Shown here piece by piece: positions 33,890 through 45,288 of a stretch of 64,000 nucleotides of DNA. Numbering within the stretch: position 1 is the first letter of the stretch; each line of letters opens with the position of its first letter. The DNA lies in contig CANGHH010000002.1 of NCBI GenBank assembly GCA_947453725.1, positions 62,001 to 126,000 of the forward strand. Direction: 5' to 3'. A model generated the notes under the pieces. The model searched no databases. It was not told the DNA's origin and saw only the letters and a program-made list of their open reading frames with translations. This DNA comes from Betaproteobacteria bacterium (GTDB lineage Bacteria; Pseudomonadota; Gammaproteobacteria; Burkholderiales; Burkholderiaceae_C). The translations under genes and the position numbers were made by a program.

Positions 33890-36064
33890 TCAGGCCTTGA
33901 GGCTCTGGTTCTTGATCGGCAGCGTGCGGATGCGCTTGCCGGTGGCCGCGAAGATCGCGTTCAGCACCGCCGGCGCTGCCACCGCGATGGTCGGTTCGCC
34001 GACGCCACCCCAGAAGCCGCCCGAGGGCATCACGATGGCCTCGACCTTGGGCATCTCGGCGATCTTCATCGACGGGTAGCTGTCGAAGTTGCGCTGCTCG
34101 ATGCGACCGTCCTTGACCGTGCATTCGCCGTACAGCGCCGCCGACAGCCCGTAGACGAAGCTGCCTTCGATCTGGGCCTCGATCTGCTGCGGGTTGACGG
34201 CGTGGCCCGGGTCGGTGGCGGCGACGATGCGGTGCACCTTCAGCGCGCCGTCGGCGCTGACCGAAACCTCGGCGCAGGCCGCGACATAGCTGCCGAAGCC
34301 GTGCGTCACGCACAGGCCGCGGAAGACCTTCTGCCCGTTGACGTCGGGCGCCGGCTTGCCGTAGCCCGCGCGCTCGGCCACCGCGTCGAGCACGGCCAGG
34401 AACTTCGGCGAATTCGCCAGCAACTGGCGGCGCAGCGCCAGCGGGTCCTTCTGGGTGGCGTGGGCGATCTCGTCGATGAAGCTTTCGACGTAGACCGTGT
34501 TCTGGTTCAGGTTCACGCCGCGCCAGAAGCCGGCCGGCACATGCGGGTTGCGCATCGCGTGGTCGATCAGCAGGTTCGGGATGCCGTAGCCGAACATGGC
34601 CTCGCCGCCGCCGTTGTTCAGGCCCTGGAAGGCCGTCGGATCCTTGCCGCCGACGACGCTCTGCGGCGACACGCTGGCCAGGATGCTCTGGCCCGACAGT
34701 CGCATGTGCAGCGCCGTGACCCGGCCCTGGGCGTCCAGGCCGGCGGCCATCTTGCATTGCGTGATCGGGTGGTAGCGGCCGTGCGTCATGTCCTCTTCGC
34801 GCGTCCACAGCAGCTTGACCGGCGTGCCCGGCATCTGCCGGGCGATCTGCACCGCCTGCGTCACCCAGTCGTGCACCGCGCCGCGCCGGCCGAAGCCGCC
34901 GCCGAGGTGGATCTTGTAGACCTCGCACTGCGCCGGCGTCAGCCCGGCGGCTTCGGCGGTGGCGGCCAGCGCGGCCTCGCCGTTCTGCGTCGGCGTCCAG
35001 ACTTCGCAGCGCTCGGCCGTCCACCGGGCGGTGGCGTTCATCGGCTCCATCGTCGCGTGGTTCTGGTGCGGGTAGGCGTAGACCGCTTCCACCTTGCGCA
35101 CGGCGCCAGCCAGCGCGGCCTTGGCATCGCCCTGGCTGTTGCCGACGACGGCCTGTTCGGCGTCGAGGCCGGCTTTCAGGATGGCGTTGAAGTCGGCCTG
35201 CTGCAGGCTGCCGTTGGGCCCGTAGTCCCATTCCAGCGGCAGTGCGTCGAGCGCCTTCCTGGCGTGCCACCAGGTGTCGGCCACCACCGCCACGGCGTTG
35301 TCGCCGACCGCCAGCACGCGCTTCACGCCGGGCATCTTCGCGACCGCTTCGGCCTTGTAGCTTTTGACCTTGCCGCCGAAGACCGGGCAGGCCAGGATGG
35401 CCGCATTCAGCAGGCCGGGCATCTGCAAGTCGGCGCCGTAGACCTGCTTGCCGGTGGTCTTGTCGACCGTGTCCAGGCGGGCCAGGCGTTTGCCGGCCAG
35501 CTTCCAGTCTTTCGGGTCTTTCAGCGCGACGTTGGTGGGCGGCGTCAGCTGGCCGGCGGCAGCCGCCACCTTGCCGTAGGTCGTGCGCCGATTCGATCCG
35601 GCATGCGTGATGACGCCGGCTGCCGCCACGCATTCGGCCGCCGGCACTTTCCATTCGTCGGCCGCGGCCTGCACCAGCATCATCCGCGCCGCAGCGCCGC
35701 CCTTGCGCACGTACTCGTTGCTCTCGCGGATGCCGCGGCTGCCGCCGGTGCTGAAGTTGCCCCAGACGCGCTTGCGCGCCAGGTTCTGGCCCGGCGTCGG
35801 GTATTCGGTGGTGACACGCGACCAGTCGCAGTCGAGCTCTTCGGCGACCAGCTGCGCCAGGCCGGTCAGCGTGCCCTGGCCCATCTCGCTGCGCGCGATG
35901 CGGATGACCACCGTTTCGTCGGGCTGCACGACGACCCAGGCGTTGATCTCGGGCGCCTGGCCTTGGGCGTTGGCGGTGATCGGGAAGCCGAAGACCAGCG
36001 AGCCGGCGGCGGCCGCCGAGCCGATGAAGTCGCGGCGCGACAGCCGGGGCAGGGTGGCGCTCAT
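33890..36064 (-). CDS. Molybdopterin-binding aldehyde/xanthine dehydrogenase-type large subunit (IorB-like)
   Basis: A 724-residue large subunit of the molybdenum hydroxylase family, closest in type to isoquinoline 1-oxidoreductase IorB. The Tat signal (LSRRDFIGSAA) sends the folded enzyme to the periplasm. Mo-cofactor segments are visible: GGGFGRRG, WTREEDMTHGRYHP, and the catalytic Glu in GVGEPTI near the end. No FAD subunit is present, as usual for this type; electrons leave by a [2Fe-2S] subunit to a cytochrome. It is coupled by a 4-base overlap to that small subunit and is followed after 16 bases by soxX. Substrate unknown; aldehydes or N-heterocycles are typical. Confidence 0.9.
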   Translation of the reverse strand: MSATLPRLSRRDFIGSAAAAGSLVFGFPITANAQGQAPEINAWVVVQPDETVVIRIARSEMGQGTLTGLAQLVAEELDCDWSRVTTEYPTPGQNLARKRVWGNFSTGGSRGIRESNEYVRKGGAAARMMLVQAAADEWKVPAAECVAAAGVITHAGSNRRTTYGKVAAAAGQLTPPTNVALKDPKDWKLAGKRLARLDTVDKTTGKQVYGADLQMPGLLNAAILACPVFGGKVKSYKAEAVAKMPGVKRVLAVGDNAVAVVADTWWHARKALDALPLEWDYGPNGSLQQADFNAILKAGLDAEQAVVGNSQGDAKAALAGAVRKVEAVYAYPHQNHATMEPMNATARWTAERCEVWTPTQNGEAALAATAEAAGLTPAQCEVYKIHLGGGFGRRGAVHDWVTQAVQIARQMPGTPVKLLWTREEDMTHGRYHPITQCKMAAGLDAQGRVTALHMRLSGQSILASVSPQSVVGGKDPTAFQGLNNGGGEAMFGYGIPNLLIDHAMRNPHVPAGFWRGVNLNQNTVYVESFIDEIAHATQKDPLALRRQLLANSPKFLAVLDAVAERAGYGKPAPDVNGQKVFRGLCVTHGFGSYVAACAEVSVSADGALKVHRIVAATDPGHAVNPQQIEAQIEGSFVYGLSAALYGECTVKDGRIEQRNFDSYPSMKIAEMPKVEAIVMPSGGFWGGVGEPTIAVAAPAVLNAIFAATGKRIRTLPIKNQSLKA

Positions 36065-36555
36065 GCGGGCCTCCGCACGACGTGAACGATGTCCAGGCCC
36101 GCGGTCTTGCCGCCCGCTGCCGCCTTGATCGCCGCGCGCACGCGGTTGAAGGTGCCGCAACGGCAAATGTTGGTGATCTCGCGGTCGATGTCGGCGTCGG
36201 TCGGCTGCGGCGTCTTCTTCAGCAGCGCGGCGGCGGCCATCAGCATGCCGCTCTGGCAGTAGCCGCACTGCGGCACGTCCAGGTTGACCCAGGCCTTCTG
36301 CAGCGGGTGGTCACCGTGGGCGCTGAGGCCCTCGATGGTGGTGATCTTCTGTGCCGGCTGCACGGCCGACACCGGCAGCACGCAGCTGCGCACCGGCTGG
36401 CCGTCCAGGTGCACGGTGCACGAGCCGCATTGCGCGATGCCGCAGCCGTACTTCGTGCCCGTCATGCCGAGTTGCTCGCGCAGCACCCACAGCAGGGGGG
36501 TGTCGGGTTCGGCCTGGTGCTCGCGGACCTTGCCATTGACGTTCAGACGGGCCAT
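36061..36555 (-). CDS. [2Fe-2S] subunit of molybdenum hydroxylase (IorA-like)
   Basis: A 164-residue iron-sulfur subunit with two [2Fe-2S] clusters. The plant-type cluster uses YGCGIAQCGSC plus a later Cys in VRSCVLP; the second uses QCGYCQSG and ICRCGTF. It passes electrons from the molybdenum centre onward. It has no signal peptide and would be exported with its Tat-bearing partner. The ATG at 36555 has AGGAG eight bases upstream. First gene of the seven-gene set that continues through the sox genes to DUF1415. Confidence 0.93.
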   Translation of the reverse strand: MARLNVNGKVREHQAEPDTPLLWVLREQLGMTGTKYGCGIAQCGSCTVHLDGQPVRSCVLPVSAVQPAQKITTIEGLSAHGDHPLQKAWVNLDVPQCGYCQSGMLMAAAALLKKTPQPTDADIDREITNICRCGTFNRVRAAIKAAAGGKTAGLDIVHVVRRPA

Positions 36556-36635
36556 GCGGGTATCTCCTGTTTGCTGGACTGCTCAAGCCCGGATGATGCC
36601 TCGCCGCCGACCCCCTGTGCACCCGGGTTTTGCGC

Positions 36636-36666
36636 GGGCATTGGGCAGCGCCCCGGCCCAATGCCC
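36636..36666. repeat. Perfect 10-base inverted repeat upstream of the molybdenum hydroxylase/sox set
   Basis: GGGCATTGGG at 36636-36645 and CCCAATGCCC at 36657-36666 are exact complements around an 11-base loop, in the 134 bases between glpK and iorA. In the direction of transcription no T-run follows. It may be an operator or an RNA hairpin ending the glpK message. Confidence 0.6.
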
Positions 36667-36689
36667 ACCTCCCGATGCCCGGCGCCGGA

Positions 36690-38186
36690 TCAGCGGGCGC
36701 TGGCCTGTCGCACGGCGCGTTCCCAGCGCGCCATCAGCTCGGCGGCGCGCTCGCGCGGCAGGGTCGGCAGGAAGCGGCGCTCCACCCGCCACTGCGCGGC
36801 CAGTTCGTCCAGGTCGCGCCAGACGCCGCAGGCCAGCCCGGCCAGGTAGGCCGCGCCCAGCGCCGTGGTCTCGGTGACCTGGGGCCGCACCACCGGGATG
36901 CCCAGCAGGTCGGCCTGGAACTGCATCAGCAGGTTGTTGACGCAGGCGCCGCCGTCGACGCGCAGTTCGGTGACCGGCCCGCCCTTGCTGGCTGACATCG
37001 CCTGCAGCAGCGCCGCGCTCTGGAAGGCGATGCTCTCCAGCGCGGCGCGCGCGATGTGCGCCACCGTGGTACCGCGCGTGAGGCCGACGATGGCGCCGCG
37101 GACCTCGGCGTTCCAGTAGGGCGCGCCCAGGCCGGTGAAGGCCGGCACGAAGACCACCCCGCCGGCGTCGGGCACGCTTTCGGCCAGGCCTTGCACCTGG
37201 CTGCTCGCCGAGATGGCATTCAAGCCGTCACGCAGCCATTGCACCACCGCGCCACCGATGAAGACGCTGCCTTCCTGGGCGTATGCCGGCGTGCTGCCGG
37301 GCTGGGCCGCAGCGGTGGTCAGCAGGCCCGGCGCGGCCGGCTCGAAGTGCGGGCCGCTGTGCATCAGCATGAAGCAGCCGGTGCCATAGGTGTTCTTCGC
37401 CAGGCCGGCCTTGAAGCAGGCCTGCCCGAAGAGCGCGGCCTGCTGGTCGCCGGCGACACCGGTGATCGGGATCGAGCCGCCCAGCGCCGTGGTGTGGCCG
37501 TAGCGATGGCTGGACGGGAAGACCTGCGGCAGCAGGCTGTCGGGCACCTGCAGCGCCTGCAGCAGTTCGGGGTCCCAGCGCTGGTGGCGGATGTCGAACA
37601 GCATCGTGCGCGAGGCATTGCTGACATCGGTGGCGTGCACGGGGCCCCCACTGCTTCCACGCGTCAGTTTCCAGATCAGCCAGCTGTCGATGGTGCCGAA
37701 GGCCAGCTCGCCACGGGCTGCGGCGAGCTGCGCGCCGGGCACCTGGTCGAGGATCCAGCGGATCTTGGTCGCCGAGAAGTAGGCGTCGACGATCAGGCCG
37801 GTGCGGTGCCGGATGGTGGCTTCCAGCCCCTGCGCCCGCAGCTGCGCGCACAGCGGCTCGCCGCGGCGGTCCTGCCAGACGATGGCCTGGTGCACGGGCT
37901 GGCCGGTGTGGCGGTTCCAGACCACGGTGGTTTCGCGCTGGTTGGCGATGCCGATGGCGGTGATGTCGGCGCCCGTGAGGCCGGCCTGGGCCAGCGCATC
38001 CTGGGCGGTGGCGAGCTGGCTGGACCAGATCTCTTCGGGGTCGTGTTCGACCCAGCCGGGCTGCGGGTAGATCTGGCGGAATTCGCGCTGCGCCATCGAC
38101 ACGATGTGGCCCCTGGCATCGAAGACGATGCTGCGCGAGCTGCTGGTGCCCTGGTCGAGCGCCAGGATGTAGGTCGGTTTCGTCAT
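36690..38186 (-). CDS. glpK: Glycerol kinase
   Basis: A 498-residue FGGY-family kinase that makes sn-glycerol 3-phosphate from glycerol and ATP in the cytoplasm. Typical blocks are [12 protein letters not shown] at the start, WQDRRGEP, the catalytic Asp segment [13 protein letters not shown], and [11 protein letters not shown]. Length equals the family norm. No glycerol facilitator or glpD is nearby. The ATG overlaps the stop of a LysR regulator gene by four bases, which is an odd partner for glycerol use. Confidence 0.95.
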   Translation of the reverse strand: MTKPTYILALDQGTSSSRSIVFDARGHIVSMAQREFRQIYPQPGWVEHDPEEIWSSQLATAQDALAQAGLTGADITAIGIANQRETTVVWNRHTGQPVHQAIVWQDRRGEPLCAQLRAQGLEATIRHRTGLIVDAYFSATKIRWILDQVPGAQLAAARGELAFGTIDSWLIWKLTRGSSGGPVHATDVSNASRTMLFDIRHQRWDPELLQALQVPDSLLPQVFPSSHRYGHTTALGGSIPITGVAGDQQAALFGQACFKAGLAKNTYGTGCFMLMHSGPHFEPAAPGLLTTAAAQPGSTPAYAQEGSVFIGGAVVQWLRDGLNAISASSQVQGLAESVPDAGGVVFVPAFTGLGAPYWNAEVRGAIVGLTRGTTVAHIARAALESIAFQSAALLQAMSASKGGPVTELRVDGGACVNNLLMQFQADLLGIPVVRPQVTETTALGAAYLAGLACGVWRDLDELAAQWRVERRFLPTLPRERAAELMARWERAVRQASAR

Positions 38187-39145
38187 GGCCTGTCTCCTGA
38201 AGCGGATTTGCGGCGTGGCGACCGGCCGGCGTCGCCGGCCAGGCGGTCGTTCAGCAGCCCGGCCAGCAGCGTGACCGCCTGGTCCAGCAAGGGCCCGCGC
38301 GGACGCAGCGCCGAGGTGGCGATCCACAGGCTGGTGGCCAGTGCGGCGCCACCCGGCGTGAGGTGGATGGGCCGGGCCTGCAGGCCGCCTTCGTGCTCGC
38401 TGCCGCGGATGGCGTTCAGCGACAGCACGGCGTGCAACGGCAGGCGCTGCACCAGGTCCAGCATCGCCGGCACGCTTTCGATTTCCAGGCCGACCTGCGG
38501 CTTCAGTCCGGCCTCGGCCAGTGCCGTTTCCAGCCGCATGCGGATCGCGTGCGGCCGGCTCGGGATGACCAGTTCGCGGGCCGCCACATCGGCCAGCGTC
38601 ACCGGCTGGCCCAGCAGCCTGCGCAAGGGGCCGCGTGCCGACACCAGGTAGAGCCTTTCGTCCAGCACCGGCTGCAGCGCGATGGCCGCCGCCGGCGTCG
38701 CGTTGTAGACCACGGCGCAGTCCACGCGGCCCTGCTGCAGCCATTCCAGCAAGTAGGTCGACAAGCCTTCGACCATGCTCAACGTGGCGCGCGGAAAGCG
38801 CTGCCGGAAGGCCTCGACCAGCGGCGCCGTGAGCGTGCGGCTGACGCTGGGCGGCAGCGCGATCGACAGCAGCCCGGTGGCCGCGCCGCGCTGGTCCTCC
38901 AGGTCCAGCCTGGCGCGTTCCACCTGTTGCAGGATGCCGCGACCGTGGGCCAGCAGGCGCTGGCCGGCGTCGGTCAGCGTCACGCCACGGCCGTTGCGGT
39001 CGAACAGCGGCTGGTGCAGTTCGACCTCCAGCGCGCGAACCTGGCGACTCAACGCCGGCTGCGCGATCTGCAACACGCTGGCGGCCCGCGTGAAGCTACC
39101 CAGGTCGGCGACGTGCACAAAGGTTTCCAGCTGCTTCAGATCCAT
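38183..39145 (-). CDS. LysR-type regulator, likely of the protocatechuate 4,5-cleavage operon
   Basis: A 320-residue LysR regulator. The helix-turn-helix is at residues 1-60 ([18 protein letters not shown], then [12 protein letters not shown]), and the effector-binding domain spans about 90-295. It is divergent from ligJ with 132 bases between the two starts, the classical place for a LysR protein that controls the neighbouring catabolic operon. The effector would be an intermediate of that pathway. At its 3' end it overlaps glpK by four bases, so glpK shares its transcript. Confidence 0.9.
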   Translation of the reverse strand: MDLKQLETFVHVADLGSFTRAASVLQIAQPALSRQVRALEVELHQPLFDRNGRGVTLTDAGQRLLAHGRGILQQVERARLDLEDQRGAATGLLSIALPPSVSRTLTAPLVEAFRQRFPRATLSMVEGLSTYLLEWLQQGRVDCAVVYNATPAAAIALQPVLDERLYLVSARGPLRRLLGQPVTLADVAARELVIPSRPHAIRMRLETALAEAGLKPQVGLEIESVPAMLDLVQRLPLHAVLSLNAIRGSEHEGGLQARPIHLTPGGAALATSLWIATSALRPRGPLLDQAVTLLAGLLNDRLAGDAGRSPRRKSASGDRP

Positions 39146-39277
39146 GCTGGTTCAGCATAGCAGCTAGTGCGGAAATAGCGTTGATGGATAGGCCGCCTTC
39201 CACCAGAATCGCGCCCAGCGTTGCGGCCTGCGGGCCGCCGGAACGACGTAACGACCGCCTGCGAGGAAACCGCCCCC
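39146..39277. promoter_or_regulatory. Divergent control region of LysR and lig operon: T-N11-A site and promoter
   Basis: For the lig direction TTGATG (39181-39186) and CAGAAT (39204-39209) are spaced by 17 bases. Just upstream CTA-N9-TAG at 39164-39178 fits the T-N11-A rule of LysR sites (T65 to A77 of 391xx) and touches the -35 region, as expected for an activator. GCGAGGAAA before 39278 is the ribosome site of ligJ. Confidence 0.45.
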
Positions 39278-40306
39278 ATGATCATCGACTGCCACGGCCA
39301 CTACACCACCGCGCCGAAGGCGCTGGAAACCTGGCGCAATGCGCAGATCGCCGGCATCCAGGACCCGGCGTCCATGCCCAAGGTCGCCGACCTGAAGATC
39401 AGCGACGACGAGCTGCGCGAAAGCATCGAGAACAACCAGCTGCGCCTGATGAAGGAGCGCGGCAGCGACCTGACCATCTTCAGCCCGCGCGCCAGCTTCA
39501 TGGCCCACCACATCGGCGACTTCAATGTGTCGGCGACCTGGGCGGCGATCTGCAACGAGCTGTGCTTCCGCGTCAGCGAGCTGTTCCCCGACTACTTCGT
39601 GCCCGCCGCGATGCTGCCGCAGAGCCCCGGCGTCGACCCGGCCAGCTGCATCCCGGAACTGGTCAAGTGCGTCGAGCAGTACGGCAACGTCGGCATCAAC
39701 CTGAACCCCGATCCGTCGGGCGGCCACTGGACCAGCCCGCCGCTGACCGACCGCCACTGGTACCCGGTCTACGAAAAGATGGTCGAGTACGACATCCCCG
39801 CGATGATCCACGTCAGCAGCAGCTGCAACGCCTGCTTCCACGCCACCGGCGCGCACTACATCAATGCCGACACCACGGCTTTCATGCAGTGCATCCAGGG
39901 CGACCTGTTCAAGGATTTCCCGACGCTGCGCTTCGTGATTCCGCACGGCGGCGGCGCGGTGCCTTACCACTGGGGCCGTTACCGCGGCCTGGCGCAGGAG
40001 CTGAAGAAGCCGCTGCTCAGCGAGCACCTGATGAACAACATCTACTTCGACACCTGCGTCTACCACCAGCCGGGCATCGACCTGCTGACCAAAGTGATCC
40101 CGCTGAAGAACATCCTCTTCGCCAGCGAAATGATCGGCGCCGTGCGCGGCATCGACCCCGAGACCGGCCACTACTACGACGACACCAAGCGCTACATCGA
40201 AGCCAGCACCATCGTCGTCGGCGATGACCGCCACCAGATCTACGAAGGCAACGCGCGGCGTGTCTTCCCCCGGCTGGACGCCGCCCTGAAACTGAAGGGA
40301 CTTTGA
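39278..40306 (+). CDS. ligJ: 4-oxalomesaconate hydratase
   Basis: A 342-residue amidohydrolase-superfamily enzyme of the protocatechuate 4,5-cleavage path. It adds water to 4-oxalomesaconate to give 4-carboxy-4-hydroxy-2-oxoadipate. The metal site begins with [10 protein letters not shown] at residues 4-13, and [10 protein letters not shown] and [16 protein letters not shown] follow; the last Asp/Glu region is [12 protein letters not shown]. Length matches LigJ. First gene of the lig operon; ligK follows after two bases. Confidence 0.92.
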   Translation: MIIDCHGHYTTAPKALETWRNAQIAGIQDPASMPKVADLKISDDELRESIENNQLRLMKERGSDLTIFSPRASFMAHHIGDFNVSATWAAICNELCFRVSELFPDYFVPAAMLPQSPGVDPASCIPELVKCVEQYGNVGINLNPDPSGGHWTSPPLTDRHWYPVYEKMVEYDIPAMIHVSSSCNACFHATGAHYINADTTAFMQCIQGDLFKDFPTLRFVIPHGGGAVPYHWGRYRGLAQELKKPLLSEHLMNNIYFDTCVYHQPGIDLLTKVIPLKNILFASEMIGAVRGIDPETGHYYDDTKRYIEASTIVVGDDRHQIYEGNARRVFPRLDAALKLKGL

Positions 40307-40308
40307 GC

Positions 40309-40992
40309 ATGTACCAACTGGGCGTCGTCAAACGCAACATCAGCCGCGCCGACCGCGCGGCCGCCGACGGCCTGGGCCGCTTCGGCGCCAGCACCGTGCA
40401 CGAGGCGCAAGGCCGCGTCGGCCTGCTGAACACCTACATGCGCCCCGTGTACGCCGGCCAGCGCATTTCGGGCACCGCCGTCACTGTGTTGCTGCACCCG
40501 GGCGACAACTGGATGCTGCACGTCGTGGCCGAGCAGATCCAGCCCGGCGACATCGTCGTCGCGGCGCTCACCAGCCCCAACACCGACGGCTTCTTCGGCG
40601 ACCTGCTGGCCACGTCTTTCCAGGCCCGCGGTGCGCGCGGCCTGGTCATCGATGGCGGCTGCCGCGACGTGCGCGACCTGCAGGAGATGGGCTTCCCGGT
40701 GTGGAGCCGGGCGATCAGCAGCAAGGGCACCATCAAGGCCACCATCGGCTCGGTGAACATCCCGGTGGTCTGCGCCGGCGCCTACGTCACGCCGGGCGAT
40801 GTGATCGTCGCAGACGACGACGGCATCGTCTGCGTGCCGGCGGCCACCGCGCCCCAGGTGCTGGCCGCTGCCGCCGCGCGCGAAGCGCTGGAAGGCGAGA
40901 AGCGCGCCAAGCTGGCCGCCGGCGTGCTGGGCCTGGACATGTACAAGATGCGCGAACCGCTGGAAAAAGCCGGCCTGCGCTACATCGACTGA
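40309..40992 (+). CDS. ligK: 4-carboxy-4-hydroxy-2-oxoadipate aldolase
   Basis: A 227-residue class II aldolase of the HMG/CHA family. It splits 4-carboxy-4-hydroxy-2-oxoadipate to pyruvate and oxaloacetate, the last step of the pathway. The metal-binding region is [12 protein letters not shown] (Arg and Asp, about residues 108-117). [21 protein letters not shown] and [15 protein letters not shown] are further typical blocks. The ATG at 40309 is used; a TTG two codons earlier overlaps the ligJ stop. It is followed after one base by the DUF1932 gene. Confidence 0.93.
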   Translation: MYQLGVVKRNISRADRAAADGLGRFGASTVHEAQGRVGLLNTYMRPVYAGQRISGTAVTVLLHPGDNWMLHVVAEQIQPGDIVVAALTSPNTDGFFGDLLATSFQARGARGLVIDGGCRDVRDLQEMGFPVWSRAISSKGTIKATIGSVNIPVVCAGAYVTPGDVIVADDDGIVCVPAATAPQVLAAAAAREALEGEKRAKLAAGVLGLDMYKMREPLEKAGLRYID

Positions 40993-40993
40993 G

Positions 40994-41923
40994 ATGCAGG
41001 TCGCCCTGATCGGCTACGGCGAAGTCGGCCGCATCCTGGCCGAAGACCTGCGCGCGCAAGGCGTGGCGGTCAGCGCCTTCGACCGCAAGCTGGACGCTGC
41101 CGACGCCGTTGCGCAGCCGCTGCGCGAGCACGCGGCGCACTTCGGCGTGACGCTGGCGGCCAGCCACGCCGGCGCGGTGCCCGCTGCCGGCCTGGTCATC
41201 TCGGCCGTCACCGCCAGCCAGGCTGTGCCGGTGGCGCAGGCCTGTGCCGGCGCGCTGCAGCCAGGCGCCTTCTTCCTCGACTTCAACAGCGCCTCGCCCG
41301 GCGCCAAGATCAGCGCCGCCGGCCTGGTCAACGCGTCGGGTGGCCGCTATGTCGAAGGCGCGGTGATGACGACGCTGCCGCCCTACCGCATCAAGGTGCC
41401 GCTGCTGCTGGGCGGCCCGGACGCGGCCGCGCTGGAGCCGCTGCTGCTGGGCCTGGGTTTTGCGCCGCAGATCGTCAGCGCGCAGCTGGGCGTGGCCAGT
41501 GCCACCAAGATGTGCCGCAGCATCCTGATCAAGGGCCTCGAGGCCCTGGTCATCGAGAGCTTCACCACGGCGCGCCACTACGGCGTGGAAGACGCGGTCA
41601 TCGCGTCGCTGGTCGAAACCTACCCCGGCATCGATTGGGAAAGGCAGGGTGCCTACCTCTTCCAGCGCGTCATCGAGCACGGCCGCCGCCGCAGCGAGGA
41701 AGTGCGCGAAGTGGCCGTCACCGTGCGCGACGCCGGGCTCGAACCCTTCAGCGCCAGCGGCACGGCCGACCGCCAGGCCCACATCGCCGACCTCGGCGAC
41801 GCCGGCGCCTTCGGCCAGCGCGGCACGCCAGGCTTTGCGCGCAGTGCCGACTGGCGCGTCGAGAGCGACCGGCTGCTCGCCCACGCGCGGGCCCATCTGA
41901 AATCCAAGGACCACGAACCATGA
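40994..41923 (+). CDS. NAD(P)-dependent dehydrogenase with DUF1932 domain inside the lig operon
   Basis: A 309-residue oxidoreductase related to 6-phosphogluconate and 3-hydroxyisobutyrate dehydrogenases. The Rossmann motif is GYGEVG (residues 7-12). The middle has FLDFNSASPGAK, and the catalytic-helix region is ASATKMCRSILIKGLEAL with the Lys of the superfamily. The DUF1932 helical domain covers about 190-260. It sits between ligK and ligI with a 1-base gap and a 4-base overlap, so it belongs to the operon although no standard step of the path needs it. It could repair or divert an intermediate. Function unknown. Confidence 0.85.
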   Translation: MQVALIGYGEVGRILAEDLRAQGVAVSAFDRKLDAADAVAQPLREHAAHFGVTLAASHAGAVPAAGLVISAVTASQAVPVAQACAGALQPGAFFLDFNSASPGAKISAAGLVNASGGRYVEGAVMTTLPPYRIKVPLLLGGPDAAALEPLLLGLGFAPQIVSAQLGVASATKMCRSILIKGLEALVIESFTTARHYGVEDAVIASLVETYPGIDWERQGAYLFQRVIEHGRRRSEEVREVAVTVRDAGLEPFSASGTADRQAHIADLGDAGAFGQRGTPGFARSADWRVESDRLLAHARAHLKSKDHEP

Positions 41924-42872
41924 GCCAACCCAGCAAACCCACCACCGGCGGCTTCGACAAGACCCCCGGCTGGCTGGACTGGACCGCCAGCCCCAGCCAG
42001 CCGCGCTTCCAATTGCCCGCCGGCAGCGTCGACGCCCACTGCCATGTCTTCGGGCCCGGCGATCAGTTCCCCTACGCCGCCGAACGCAAGTACACGCCCT
42101 GCGACGCCAGCAAGGCCCAGCTGTACGCGCTGCGCGACCACCTGGGTTTCGCGCGCAACATCGTCGTGCAGGCGACCTGCCACGGCGCCGACAACCGTGC
42201 CATGGTCGATGCCCTGCGCAGCAGCGGCGGCCGCGCCCGCGGCGTGGCCACCGTCAAGCGCAGCGTCAGCGATGCCGAGTTGCAGGACCTGCACGCCGCC
42301 GGCGTGCGGGGGGTGCGCTTCAACTTCGTCAGGCGCCTGGTCGACTTCACGCCCAAGGACGAGTTGCTGGAAATCGCCAGCCGCATCGCGCCGCTGGGCT
42401 GGCACGTCGTCATCTACTTCGAGGCCGTCGACCTGCCCGAGCTGTGGGACTTCTTCACCGCGCTGCCGACCACCGTGGTCGTCGACCACATGGGCCGCCC
42501 CGACGTCAGCCTGCCGGTCGACGGCCCGCAATTCGCGCTCTTCGAGCGTTTCATGCGCGAGTACCCGAACGTCTGGAGCAAGGTCACCTGCCCCGAGCGC
42601 CTCAGCGTCAGCGGCCCGAAGGCGCTGCCGGGCGAGCAGGCGGCCGGGCTGGCGCCTTATCGCGACGTGATCCCTTTTGCCCGCCGGCTGGTCGAACAGT
42701 TTCCCGACCGCGTGCTGTGGGGCACCGACTGGCCGCACCCCAACCTGAAGGACCACATGCCCGACGATGGCCAACTGGTCGACTTCATCCCGCACATCGC
42801 GGTGACGGCCGAGGCGCAACACCAATTGCTGGTCAGCAACCCGATGCGCCTGTACTGGCCCGAGGCGCTTTG

Positions 42873-42873
<1 letters not shown>
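41920..42873 (+). CDS. ligI: 2-pyrone-4,6-dicarboxylate lactonase
   Basis: A 317-residue amidohydrolase. It opens 2-pyrone-4,6-dicarboxylate to 4-oxalomesaconate. The N-terminal metal motif is VDAHCHVFGP, followed by VDHMGRPD and the final Asp in WGTDWPHPN. RYTPCDA-type residues at KYTPCDASK bind the substrate in known enzymes. It is coupled on both sides: ATGA overlap with the DUF1932 gene and a one-base overlap with ligA. Confidence 0.93.
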
Positions 42874-45140
<2,267 letters not shown>

Positions 45141-45288
45141 GCCCCCCGCAGGGCGGGTTCCGGCGCGGGCGGCAGGGCAGGCGTGCAGGCGTCAGTGTTC
45201 ATCGGTGTTCATGCCCTGGGCTTGCAGACCGCTCGGCTATCGATCACCGCTAGCATCGGCGTCCAAATCCCAGTATCCCGTATCTCCG

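Noticed and set aside
33662..36085. An 807-codon plus-strand frame
   Set aside because: Antisense shadow of the certain molybdenum hydroxylase large subunit and soxX; no recognisable domain, composition typical of a shadow.
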